From positions 1 to 7,277 of the forward strand of contig JAFLDC010000132.1 of NCBI GenBank assembly GCA_017302775.1: a stretch of DNA of 7,277 bases, in the 5' to 3' direction. The notes under the pieces are model-generated. The model was not told the origin of the DNA. It saw only the letters and a program-made list of their open reading frames with translations, and ran no database searches. The translations under genes were made by a program, and so were the position numbers. This document shows, one piece after another, positions 1 through 6,345 of this stretch (position 1 is its first letter; the number at the start of each line of letters is the position of its first letter). This stretch comes from Sphingomonadales bacterium (GTDB lineage Bacteria > Pseudomonadota > Alphaproteobacteria > Sphingomonadales > Sphingomonadaceae).

Positions 1-1
1 C

Positions 2-1141
2 CGGCCCAATCGCCATCACGACAGCCAGTGGCTGCAACTGACCAAGGGTGATTGGGTTGTCACCGGGCTGGTCGGCGTGGATGAAAAGGCAGGGCGGGTG
101 ATCTTCACCGCCACCCGTGACGATGTACTGGCGCCCAATATCTATGCCCTTGATCTGGCGAACCCGAACCGGATCGAACGACTGGGGGAACCGGGCTGGG
201 TCCATTCAGCCAGCATGGACAAGGCCGGGCAGACCCTGCTGGTGACGCGGTCCAGCGCCAGCCAGCCGCCGCAGGTCTACATCGCCGATGCCAAGGGCAA
301 GCGGCTGGCCTGGGTCGAGGAGAACCGGCTGGACGCCAGGCATCCTTATGCACCGTTCCTGGCGAACCACCGCCAGCCGACCTTTGGCACGATCACGGCG
401 GCCGATGGCAGCGAACTGCACTGGCGCATGACCACCCCGGTGATGGAGCCTGGCAAGCGCTATCCGGTATTCTTCCAGCACTATGGTGGCCCGACATCGC
501 AGACGGTTACCAAAGGGTGGGGCGGGGCGCTGGAACAGGCGATCGTCGCAAAGGGCTTTATCTTCTTCCAGATCGACAACCGCGGCAGCGAAAACCGCGG
601 CGTCCGGTTCGCCTCCACGCTCTATCACGCGATGGGTTCGGTCGAAGTGGAGGACCAGAAGGCCGGGGCGCTGTTCCTCAAAGGCTTGCCTACGGTCGAT
701 GGTTCGCGGATCGCAACCTATGGCTGGTCCTATGGCGGCTACATGACGATCAAGATGCTGCAGGCCGATCCGGGGCTCTACGCCGCAGGCATTTCGGGCG
801 CGCCGGTTACCAAGTGGGAACTGTATGACACCCATTATACCGAGCGCTATCTTGGTGATCCGGGCAAGGTGCCGCAGGTTTATGCCAAGGCCAACGCGCT
901 GGATGATGCCGGCAAGATCACGGATCCGCTGCTGCTGATTCACGGTATGGCCGATGACAATGTCGTGTTCGAGAACAGCTCGATGCTGATCTCCCGGATG
1001 CAGGCACAGGCCGTGCCGTTCGAGATGATGCTCTATCCCGGTTACACGCACCGGGTTGGCGGGCCGAAGGTTGGCGTGCATTTGTGGAACACGATCTTCG
1101 CCTTTTTGGACAAGCACATGCCGGCGAAGCCTGCGCAATGA
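2..1141 (+). CDS. Dipeptidyl-peptidase IV-like S9 serine peptidase (5'-truncated by window edge)
   Basis: The reading frame is open from base 2, so the gene starts upstream of the window; the GTG at 77 is internal. The visible part is the end of the beta-propeller (blade text FTATRDDVLAPNIYALDL) followed by the complete C-terminal alpha/beta-hydrolase domain. Family landmarks appear in order: HYGGP, whose Tyr is the oxyanion-hole tyrosine in DPP IV; QIDNRGSENRG; the nucleophile elbow GWSYGGY with Ser at 728-730; HGMADDNV containing the charge-relay Asp (bases 941-964); and YPGYTHR with the catalytic His at 1049-1051. The triad is therefore intact. Members remove X-Pro or X-Ala dipeptides from peptide N-termini and are usually periplasmic or secreted; the signal peptide would lie outside the window. 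The stop overlaps the next gene by 4 bp. S9 family membership is very sure; the DPP IV subtype rather than another S9 subfamily is likely. Confidence 0.95.
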   Translation, partial: RPNRHHDSQWLQLTKGDWVVTGLVGVDEKAGRVIFTATRDDVLAPNIYALDLANPNRIERLGEPGWVHSASMDKAGQTLLVTRSSASQPPQVYIADAKGKRLAWVEENRLDARHPYAPFLANHRQPTFGTITAADGSELHWRMTTPVMEPGKRYPVFFQHYGGPTSQTVTKGWGGALEQAIVAKGFIFFQIDNRGSENRGVRFASTLYHAMGSVEVEDQKAGALFLKGLPTVDGSRIATYGWSYGGYMTIKMLQADPGLYAAGISGAPVTKWELYDTHYTERYLGDPGKVPQVYAKANALDDAGKITDPLLLIHGMADDNVVFENSSMLISRMQAQAVPFEMMLYPGYTHRVGGPKVGVHLWNTIFAFLDKHMPAKPAQ

Positions 1142-1752
1142 GCGGATGGTCACGCCGCGCGGTGCTGGCGGGCGGCACCCTTGTGTTGCTGGGCGGATGC
1201 GGCACGGCCACAGCGCAGGTCCGGCCAGCCAGTGCCGCGGCGCGCGCGCTGATTGCCGCCGCGCGGCGGCAGATCGGCGTCACACTCAGCTATGATCCCG
1301 CCTATACCGCGATCGCCTATCCGGGCGGGGACGTGCCGCGGGCCAAGGGCGTCTGTACCGATGTGATCATCCGGGCCTATCGGGATGCCCATCGGATCGA
1401 TCTGCAAAGCGCGGTCCATCAGGACATGGCCACCGCCTTTGCCCGCTATCCCCGGCGCTGGGGGCTAAAACGGCCGGACCGCAACATCGATCACCGCCGG
1501 GTCCCTAATCTCGAAACCTTCTGGACCCGTCAGTCCGCCCGGTTGCCGATCCCGGCCCGCGCAGCTGACTGGCAACCGGGCGACCTGTTCACCACGCTGA
1601 TCGATGGCCGTCTGCCGCATACCGGGATCGTGTCCGATCGGGTGGCGGCCAGCGGCAACCCGCTGGTGATCCACAATATCGGCGGCGGCACGCGCGAGGA
1701 AGACATGCTGGTGGCATGGAAGCCCACCGGACGTTTCCGCTGGCGGCTCTGA
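1138..1752 (+). CDS. DUF1287 family protein, probable Tat-exported lipoprotein (YijF-like)
   Basis: The protein has 204 residues. The start is the ATG that overlaps the peptidase stop (ATGA); no Shine-Dalgarno is seen, so translation is probably coupled. The N-terminus has a twin-arginine stretch (WSRRAVLAGG, residues 4-13), a hydrophobic run, then LLGGC with a candidate lipobox cysteine at 21. A simpler Sec/Tat signal cleaved near ATAQ is the alternative. The mature part matches DUF1287 nearly throughout: GVCTDVIIRAYR (71-82) with the conserved Cys73, DLQSAVHQDM, YPRRWG, NIDHRRVPNL (116-125), WQPGDL, HTGIVSD (His161), IHNIGGGTREEDML (His179) and a closing GRFRWRL. Cys73 with His161 suggests an NlpC/P60-type cysteine hydrolase fold, but the family has no settled function. 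An earlier ATG at 1084 would only add out-of-frame peptidase sequence. Confidence 0.93.
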   Translation: MSGWSRRAVLAGGTLVLLGGCGTATAQVRPASAAARALIAAARRQIGVTLSYDPAYTAIAYPGGDVPRAKGVCTDVIIRAYRDAHRIDLQSAVHQDMATAFARYPRRWGLKRPDRNIDHRRVPNLETFWTRQSARLPIPARAADWQPGDLFTTLIDGRLPHTGIVSDRVAASGNPLVIHNIGGGTREEDMLVAWKPTGRFRWRL

Positions 1753-1775
1753 TCGGGGCGCACAGTCCCGAATTT

Positions 1776-1864
1776 GTCACCCCGGGCTTGACCGGGCCGC
1801 TTGCTTGTTCTCTTGCGTGGGGCGTGGGGCCGGAAGCAGGATCCCGGATCAAGTCCGGGGTGAC
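1776..1864. repeat. Inverted pair of REP-like palindromic units in the spacer before asd
   Basis: The left arm 1776-1796 (GTCACCCCGGGCTTGACCGGG) is the near-perfect inverse complement of the right arm 1843-1864, with one substitution and one missing base. Each arm is itself a small hairpin: CCCGG/CCGGG at 1781-1796, and CCCGGA/TCCGGG around a 5-base loop at 1843-1859. The flanks continue the symmetry loosely (CCGCTTGCTT against GGAAGCAGGA), so the whole block can fold into one long stem. There is no T-run, so it is not a classical terminator. I recall similar CCGGACTTGATCCGGG palindromes scattered between genes in sphingomonads; that this is a dispersed copy is inference. It fills most of the 132-bp gap and ends 20 bp before the asd start. 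Confidence 0.8.
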
Positions 1865-1884
1865 GGCCCAGTGGAGACAGGCAC

Positions 1885-2910
1885 ATGGGTTACCGGGTTG
1901 TAGTAGTCGGGGCGACCGGCAATGTCGGGCGCGAGATGCTCAACGTCCTGGCCGAACGGGAATTCCCGATCGAGGAACTGGCCGCAGTCGCCTCGTCGCG
2001 CTCGACCGGGGACGAGATCGAATTTGGCGAGACCGGCAAGATGCTCAAGGTCCGCAATATCGAACATTTCGATTTCACCGGATGGGATATCGCGCTGTTT
2101 TCCGCCGGGTCGGACGTGTCGAAGGTCTATGCGCCCAAGGCCGCGGCGGCGGGCTGCGTGGTGATCGACAACTCCTCGTTCTATCGCATGGACCCGGATG
2201 TGCCGCTGATCGTGCCCGAAGTGAACCCCGATGCGATCGATGGCTACAAGGCGAAGATGATCATCGCCAACCCCAACTGTTCGACTGCGCAGATGGTCGT
2301 CGCGCTCAAGCCGCTGCATGATGCCGCCACGATAAAGCGGGTGGTCGTGGCGACCTATCAATCGGTTTCCGGAGCCGGCAAGCAGGGCATGGACGAACTG
2401 TTCGAGCAGAGCCGCAACATCTTCGTCGGCGATACCAGCGAACCGGTGAAGTTCACCAAACAAATCGCTTTCAACGTGATCCCGCATATCGACAGCTTCC
2501 TGGATGATGGTTCGACCAAGGAAGAATGGAAGATGGTGGTCGAAACCAAGAAGATCATGGGGGCCAAGATCAAGGTGACGGCAACCTGCGTGCGAGTGCC
2601 GGTGTTCGTCGGCCATTCCGAGGCGATCAACCTGGAGTTCGAGCACGAGATCAGCGCCGAGCAGGCCCAGGACGTCTTGCGCGAAGCTCCCGGCGTCATG
2701 CTGATCGACAAGCGCGAGGACGGTGGATACGTGACGCCCGTGGAATGCGTCGGCGATGGCGCCACCTTCGTCAGCCGCGTGCGCGAAGACCCGACCGTAG
2801 AGAATGGCCTGTCGCTGTGGTGCGTGTCCGATAACCTGCGCAAGGGCGCCGCGCTCAACGCGGTACAGATCGCGGAGTTGCTGGGGCGGCGGCACCTGAA
2901 GAAGGGGTGA
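1885..2910 (+). CDS. asd: Aspartate-semialdehyde dehydrogenase
   Basis: The 341-residue enzyme catalyses NADP-dependent reductive dephosphorylation of aspartyl-4-phosphate to aspartate semialdehyde. This is the branch point to lysine/diaminopimelate, threonine and methionine, and it acts in the cytoplasm. The sequence shows the N-terminal NADP loop GATGNVG (residues 9-15), SSRSTG (38-43), the active-site NPNCST with nucleophile Cys132, QSVSGAGKQGMDEL, and the GHSEAINLEFE segment with the probable acid/base His244. Length is normal for the shorter Asd type (E. coli Asd is about 367). The start is fixed by GGAG at 1873-1876, 8 bases before the ATG. No promoter fits between the palindrome and the start, so transcription must begin within or upstream of the repeat. 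The next gene follows after 3 bp. Confidence 0.98.
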   Translation: MGYRVVVVGATGNVGREMLNVLAEREFPIEELAAVASSRSTGDEIEFGETGKMLKVRNIEHFDFTGWDIALFSAGSDVSKVYAPKAAAAGCVVIDNSSFYRMDPDVPLIVPEVNPDAIDGYKAKMIIANPNCSTAQMVVALKPLHDAATIKRVVVATYQSVSGAGKQGMDELFEQSRNIFVGDTSEPVKFTKQIAFNVIPHIDSFLDDGSTKEEWKMVVETKKIMGAKIKVTATCVRVPVFVGHSEAINLEFEHEISAEQAQDVLREAPGVMLIDKREDGGYVTPVECVGDGATFVSRVREDPTVENGLSLWCVSDNLRKGAALNAVQIAELLGRRHLKKG

Positions 2911-2913
2911 GAA

Positions 2914-3621
2914 GTGCGACGTATCCACTCAAACTCGTCGCCAACCGACGTGGAGCGTTGGATCAACGATGCCTACGTCAGAGATGGCCACGATAAGGGC
3001 TGGACATACATTTACGGACGGCTGGCATCACGGTTCCAGCCAGAAATTGTCACTATCGGTCTCAATCCCGGCGGCGGTCGAACTGACATTTACGATTGGA
3101 AGTCAGACTCTCACCTTGCTCAGGATGTACCATTTTCTGATGTGACAAACGCCTATTTCGATCAACCGTGGGGTTCGGACGGAGTCTCGTTCACACCGCT
3201 TCAGCAGCAGATCCAGTTGTTGCGAGCGAGGTATTTTCCGTCAACGCCGCTCGACAAGATACTTTCATTTCAGTTCATCCCGTTTCGCAGTCCGACTTGG
3301 AGCGAACTTCCATCCGGGTCATACAAGAAGGCGATTGAGCTAGGACGGGAGTTGCTTGATTGGACTTTGGCGGAAATCGACCGCCCGAAACTAGTGATCG
3401 GATTTGGACTTTCAGCTGTCGCAAATCACGTAATCCGATGGTTTGACGCGCACGAAGTTTGCGATGCTATACCCACTGGTTGGGGTTCAACTTCCGCCCG
3501 GATATTTGACACGCCGAAGGCAGAGAGATTCGTACTGCTACCGCACCTCAGCCGGTATCAGGTTATCGGAAGGTCACAATTCACTAGAGAGGTCGAAGTA
3601 TTCGACAATAGGACGCCATGA
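2914..3621 (+). CDS. Uncharacterised protein with uracil-DNA-glycosylase-superfamily-like motifs
   Basis: The protein has 235 residues and a GTG start; no methionine occurs anywhere after residue 1, so no ATG alternative exists. GAAGGGG at 2901-2907, inside the end of asd, is a well-spaced Shine-Dalgarno. I cannot name the gene with certainty. The layout resembles the UDG fold: EIVTIGLNPGGG (44-55) matches motif A of the G-x-NPG type found in MUG and SMUG proteins, with Asn51 at the catalytic position. SFQFIPFRSPTW (118-129) follows, then a hydrophobic strand-helix KLVIGFGLSAVANHVI (159-174), and LLPHLSRYQVIGRS (208-221) sits where motif B (HPS-like) is expected. A role on deaminated or uracil-containing DNA is inference. 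GC is about 52% against roughly 60-70% in the flanking genes, and Arg AGA/AGG, Leu CTA and Ile ATA codons occur, suggesting lateral acquisition. Its stop overlaps the next start by 4 bp. Confidence 0.8.
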   Translation: MRRIHSNSSPTDVERWINDAYVRDGHDKGWTYIYGRLASRFQPEIVTIGLNPGGGRTDIYDWKSDSHLAQDVPFSDVTNAYFDQPWGSDGVSFTPLQQQIQLLRARYFPSTPLDKILSFQFIPFRSPTWSELPSGSYKKAIELGRELLDWTLAEIDRPKLVIGFGLSAVANHVIRWFDAHEVCDAIPTGWGSTSARIFDTPKAERFVLLPHLSRYQVIGRSQFTREVEVFDNRTP

Positions 3622-4064
3622 CCCACACCATGACCGGCGGCTGCCAATGTGGCCGCGTGCGCTATTCAGTCGAGATCGCCAGCGACGCGGCTTACCTGTG
3701 CCATTGCCGGATGTGCCAGAGGGCGACCGGCGGTTTTGCCGCGGCTTTTGTGCAGGTTGCGTCCGGCGCGCTGACCTGGCTCAGCGAACCCGATTGGTAT
3801 GTCAGCTCTCCCATCGCGCGGCGGCCGTTCTGTGCGCGGTGCGGCACACCGCTGGGCTTTCATTTCGCCGATGGCAAAGGCGAGCCCGACATCACCGTGG
3901 GCAGCTTTGACGATCCTTCGCGCTTCAAGCCGGTCGCGCATGCCGGCAGCGAATCGATGCACGCAGCCTGGCTCGATACGGGCGATCTGCCGCGCCATTA
4001 TACAGCGACCACCAAAAGCGTGGCCGAACGCTGGCACGCTGCCGGGCTGGCGGTGCCGGAATGA
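3618..4064 (+). CDS. GFA/CENP-V family zinc-binding protein
   Basis: This is a 148-residue protein of the glutathione-dependent formaldehyde-activating (GFA, formerly DUF636) fold. All seven diagnostic cysteines are present: GGCQCG (Cys9, Cys11), CHCRMC (Cys28, Cys30, Cys33) and FCARCGTPL (Cys72, Cys75). These bind structural and second-site zinc in the family. The C-terminal part (DITVGSFDDPSRF, WLDTGDLP) is also typical. The family name comes from Paracoccus Gfa, which speeds formation of S-hydroxymethylglutathione, but most single-domain members have no proven substrate, so no reaction is assigned. The ATG overlaps the upstream stop (ATGA) and AGGA at 3610-3613 lies just before it. The in-frame ATG at 3630 is a weaker alternative that would still keep all the cysteines. 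GC returns to the local high value here. Confidence 0.92.
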   Translation: MTHTMTGGCQCGRVRYSVEIASDAAYLCHCRMCQRATGGFAAAFVQVASGALTWLSEPDWYVSSPIARRPFCARCGTPLGFHFADGKGEPDITVGSFDDPSRFKPVAHAGSESMHAAWLDTGDLPRHYTATTKSVAERWHAAGLAVPE

Positions 4065-4822
4065 GCGTGCGGACTGAATTCTACCCCGGCTTTGGCGGAG
4101 CACAGCTGGCCCTGCACCGGCTGGGGCCGACGTCTGGTTCGGGACGACCGCTGATCCTGCTCCACGGATTGTTTTCCAGCGCCGAGATGAACTGGATCAA
4201 ATGGGGCCATGCCGCCGCGCTGGCCGAGGCCGGATTTGAATGTCTGATGCCCGATCTGCGCGCGCATGGGCACAGCGCCGCGCCGCACGATGCATCTGCC
4301 TATCCCGCCGACGTTCTGGCGCGCGATCTGGCGGCGCTGGTGCGATATCTCGGCCTGTCTGGCTATGATCTATGCGGCTTTTCGCTGGGTTCACGCACGG
4401 CGGTCAGGGCGATCGTTGGCGGGCTGCGGCCAAGCCGCCTGGTACTGGGCGGAATGGGGCTGGAAGGGCTGGCCGGGTGGACCGGCCGCCAAGCGTTCTT
4501 CATTGACGCGATCGACCGCTTCGCTGCGGTGAAGCAAGGCGATCCAGCCTATTACACCGTTCAGTTCATGAACAGCATGAAGGTTGATCGCATTGCCGCG
4601 CGCCATCTGCTTGGCACTTTTGCCGATACCCTACCGGCCGAACTGGCCGCCGTGACCATGCCGACCGCGGTCATTTGCGGAGACGAGGACCGCGACAACG
4701 GCGATCCCGCCGCGCTGACCGCAGCCTTGCCCGATGCGACGCACCGGATCATCCCCGGCACGCATATGAGCTGCGTGACCAAACCCGATCTGGGCCGGGC
4801 GATCCGCGATTTCCTTATCTGA
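4061..4822 (+). CDS. Alpha/beta-fold hydrolase
   Basis: The 253-residue cytoplasmic protein has no visible signal peptide. The alpha/beta-hydrolase order is complete: LILLHGLFSS (31-40) with the oxyanion HG; MPDLRAHGHS (63-72); the nucleophile elbow CGFSLGSR with Ser108; an inserted cap region around 135-195 (GWTGRQAFFIDAIDRF onward); VICGDEDRDNGD with the acid probably Asp210; and IPGTHMSC with His235. Similar proteins act as esterases, haloperoxidase-like enzymes or C-C hydrolases, and nothing here picks the substrate. The elbow GFSLGS differs from S-formylglutathione hydrolase (GHSMGGHG), so a link with the GFA neighbour through formaldehyde metabolism is not supported. The start overlaps the GFA stop by 4 bp (ATGA). 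The stop at 4820-4822 lies inside the end of the convergent amn gene. Confidence 0.93.
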   Translation: MSVRTEFYPGFGGAQLALHRLGPTSGSGRPLILLHGLFSSAEMNWIKWGHAAALAEAGFECLMPDLRAHGHSAAPHDASAYPADVLARDLAALVRYLGLSGYDLCGFSLGSRTAVRAIVGGLRPSRLVLGGMGLEGLAGWTGRQAFFIDAIDRFAAVKQGDPAYYTVQFMNSMKVDRIAARHLLGTFADTLPAELAAVTMPTAVICGDEDRDNGDPAALTAALPDATHRIIPGTHMSCVTKPDLGRAIRDFLI

Positions 4823-6248
4823 AAGGCGGTTCGTGGAATGCGCGCAGCTTGCGGCTGTGCAGGCGGGCCCCTTCGGAACGCAAGAGATCGCAGGCGGTGG
4901 TGCCGATCTTGAGATGTGCGGCAATCGCCTCTTCATAGAACCGGTTGGCCTGGCCTGGCAGCTTGATTTCACCGTGCAGTGGCTTGTCCGAGACGCACAG
5001 CAGCGTGCCGTAGGGCACACGGAAGCGATACCCTTGCGCCGCAATGGTCGCGCTTTCCATATCGATGCCGATCGCCCGGCTGAGCGAGAGCCGGGTTGCT
5101 GACTGCGTGAACTGAAGCTCCCAGTTGCGGTCATCGGTAGTGGCGACCGTACCGGTGCGCATCCGTTTTTTGAGGTTCGCGCCGCTATCACCGCTGACCT
5201 GTTCGGCGGCTTGGGCCAGCGCGATCTGAACCTCGGCAATCGCGGGGATGGGGATCTCCGGTGGCAGAACGCCATCCAGCACATGATCGTCGCGCAGATA
5301 GGCGTGCGCCAGCACATAGTCACCGATCCGCTGGGTATCGCGCAGGCCGCCGCAGTGGCCGATCATCAGCCAGGCTTCAGGCCGCAGAACAGCAAGGTGA
5401 TCGCAGATCGTCTTGGCGTTGGAAGGGCCGACGCCAATGTTGACCAGGGTGATGCCGGTCTTGTCTTCACGAACCAGATGATAAGCCGGCATCTGGTGCC
5501 GTCGCCAGGCTGTGTCGGAAAGCCGGTCACGCGCGTTGGCGACCGGTGCATCGAGTTGTAGTCCCCCGGCGCCAGTCAGCGCCACATTGCCGTCTTTGCC
5601 AAGCTGTCCACCGGCCCAGTCAACAAATTCATCGACATAGCGGTGATAGTTGGTGAACAGGATGAAACGCTGAAAATCCTCGATCCGGGTGCCGGTATAG
5701 TGGGCCAGGCGTGCCAGGCTGAAATCGGTACGGAGCCCGTCGAACAAGGCCAGCGGTATGGTGTCATCCGCGCTCTCGACCTGCAGGCCATCGGCCAGCT
5801 CGTCACCAATCAGCGCCAGTTCCGTGGTGGGGAAATGCCGCGCAAGCTCCTGCGGGCTGGTGCTGCCCAGGCCCGAACTGGCGTCAATTACATAAGGAAA
5901 CGGAATTTCCTGATCGGACGGCCCGACCTCGATCTCGATCGCGTAATCGTCTTTCAGCAGTCCGAGTTGTTCACTGAGGTAATCGGCAAACAACGCGGGG
6001 CGGGTGACGGTGGTAACGTAGGTGCCTTCCTGCGAGAGACGACCGAATGACCGGCGATAGTCCGGCCGGGTTTCAACGCCATGATAGCGAACCCGGATTT
6101 CGGGGTAACACCAGGCCCTGTCTGCGCGCCGGGAAGCTGGGGGAAGAGTGCCGTCTGCCGCGAACTTGGCAATGTCGCTCTGCAGTGTGGCGACGGCGGT
6201 TTCGTAAATGCGGACCAATTCCGCGATGTGCGTTTCTGTCTTTTCCAT
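4815..6248 (-). CDS. amn: AMP nucleosidase
   Basis: The 477-residue enzyme hydrolyses AMP to adenine and ribose 5-phosphate and helps set the adenylate pool; it is cytoplasmic. It aligns well with my memory of E. coli Amn (about 484 residues) from end to end. The N-terminal regulatory domain carries YPEIRVRYHG, SFGRL, TTVTRPALFADYL and the long block FPTTELALIGDELADG (139-154), then DFSLARLAHYTGT and FTNYHRYVDEFVDWA. The C-terminal nucleoside-phosphorylase-like domain has NIGVGPSNAKTICDHLAV (270-287), IGHCGGLR (296-303), TTDDRNWEL, IDMESATIAAQGYRFRVPYG (395-414), CVSDKPLHGEIKLPGQ and a closing HEPPFR. The start at 6248 is chosen because homologues begin about here. The frame is open to an ATG at 6392, but that stretch would run antiparallel-free through rplI's end and its terminator. 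There is no Shine-Dalgarno; see the promoter entry. The stop overlaps that of the convergent hydrolase gene by 8 bp. Confidence 0.98.
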   Translation of the reverse strand: MEKTETHIAELVRIYETAVATLQSDIAKFAADGTLPPASRRADRAWCYPEIRVRYHGVETRPDYRRSFGRLSQEGTYVTTVTRPALFADYLSEQLGLLKDDYAIEIEVGPSDQEIPFPYVIDASSGLGSTSPQELARHFPTTELALIGDELADGLQVESADDTIPLALFDGLRTDFSLARLAHYTGTRIEDFQRFILFTNYHRYVDEFVDWAGGQLGKDGNVALTGAGGLQLDAPVANARDRLSDTAWRRHQMPAYHLVREDKTGITLVNIGVGPSNAKTICDHLAVLRPEAWLMIGHCGGLRDTQRIGDYVLAHAYLRDDHVLDGVLPPEIPIPAIAEVQIALAQAAEQVSGDSGANLKKRMRTGTVATTDDRNWELQFTQSATRLSLSRAIGIDMESATIAAQGYRFRVPYGTLLCVSDKPLHGEIKLPGQANRFYEEAIAAHLKIGTTACDLLRSEGARLHSRKLRAFHEPPFR

Positions 6249-6283
6249 CGCGGGCCTATAACCACGCTGGCGTGACATTTCAA
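6249..6283 (-). promoter_or_regulatory. Putative sigma-70-type promoter giving a leaderless amn mRNA
   Basis: On the minus strand TTGAAA (plus positions 6278-6283) is followed after exactly 17 bases by TATAGG (6255-6260). The boxes match 5 of 6 and 4 of 6 bases of the sigma-70 consensus. Only six bases (6254-6249) lie between the -10 box and the amn ATG, so the predicted first transcribed base is the A of the start codon or its neighbour. No Shine-Dalgarno precedes amn, which agrees with a leaderless transcript; these are common in alphaproteobacteria. Transcription from here has not been shown. Confidence 0.6.
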
Positions 6284-6290
6284 TTGCAGC

Positions 6291-6319
6291 AACGAAAAGG
6301 GGGCGCCGAAGCACCCCCT
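6291..6319 (-). terminator. Intrinsic terminator of the rpsF-rpsR-rplI operon, UUCG tetraloop
   Basis: Read on the minus strand, AGGGGGTGC - TTCG - GCGCCCCCT forms a 9-bp stem (one G-U wobble) closed by the very stable UUCG loop, then TTTTCGTT. On the plus strand the wobble becomes a C-A mismatch and no T-run follows, so the element acts in the minus direction. It begins 27 bases after the rplI stop codon and ends 42 bases before amn, separating the ribosomal operon from amn. Confidence 0.88.
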
Positions 6320-6345
6320 GATCGGTTTGGAATATTCCGGAGCGC

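Noticed and set aside
206..1153. Long open frame on the minus strand (315 codons)
   Set aside because: It lies opposite the clearly real S9 peptidase; the translation has no family resemblance and is the usual antisense shadow of high-GC codon bias.
1788..1816. Promoter-like TTGACC inside the repeat upstream of asd
   Set aside because: No acceptable -10 box is found 16-18 bases downstream; the TTGACC is part of the palindrome arm.
1716..2321. Plus-strand 201-codon frame bridging the DUF1287 end, the repeat and asd
   Set aside because: It is out of frame with both real genes and passes through the palindrome; its second half is a frame-shifted reading of asd.
1849..2928. Minus-strand open frame of 359 codons, with Asp/His-rich product
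   Set aside because: Complete antisense of asd, with His/Asp richness arising from the complement of common codons; no ribosome site or known motif.
3618..4822. Formaldehyde detoxification pair (GFA protein plus S-formylglutathione hydrolase)
   Set aside because: The hydrolase elbow is GFSLGS with a cap domain, not the esterase-D type GHSMGG; no formaldehyde dehydrogenase is nearby.
4835..4865. Possible hairpin near the convergent stops (GCGCAGC/GCTGTGC)
   Set aside because: The stem is short with a G-U pair, lies inside the amn coding end and has no T-run on either strand, so it is not supported as a terminator.
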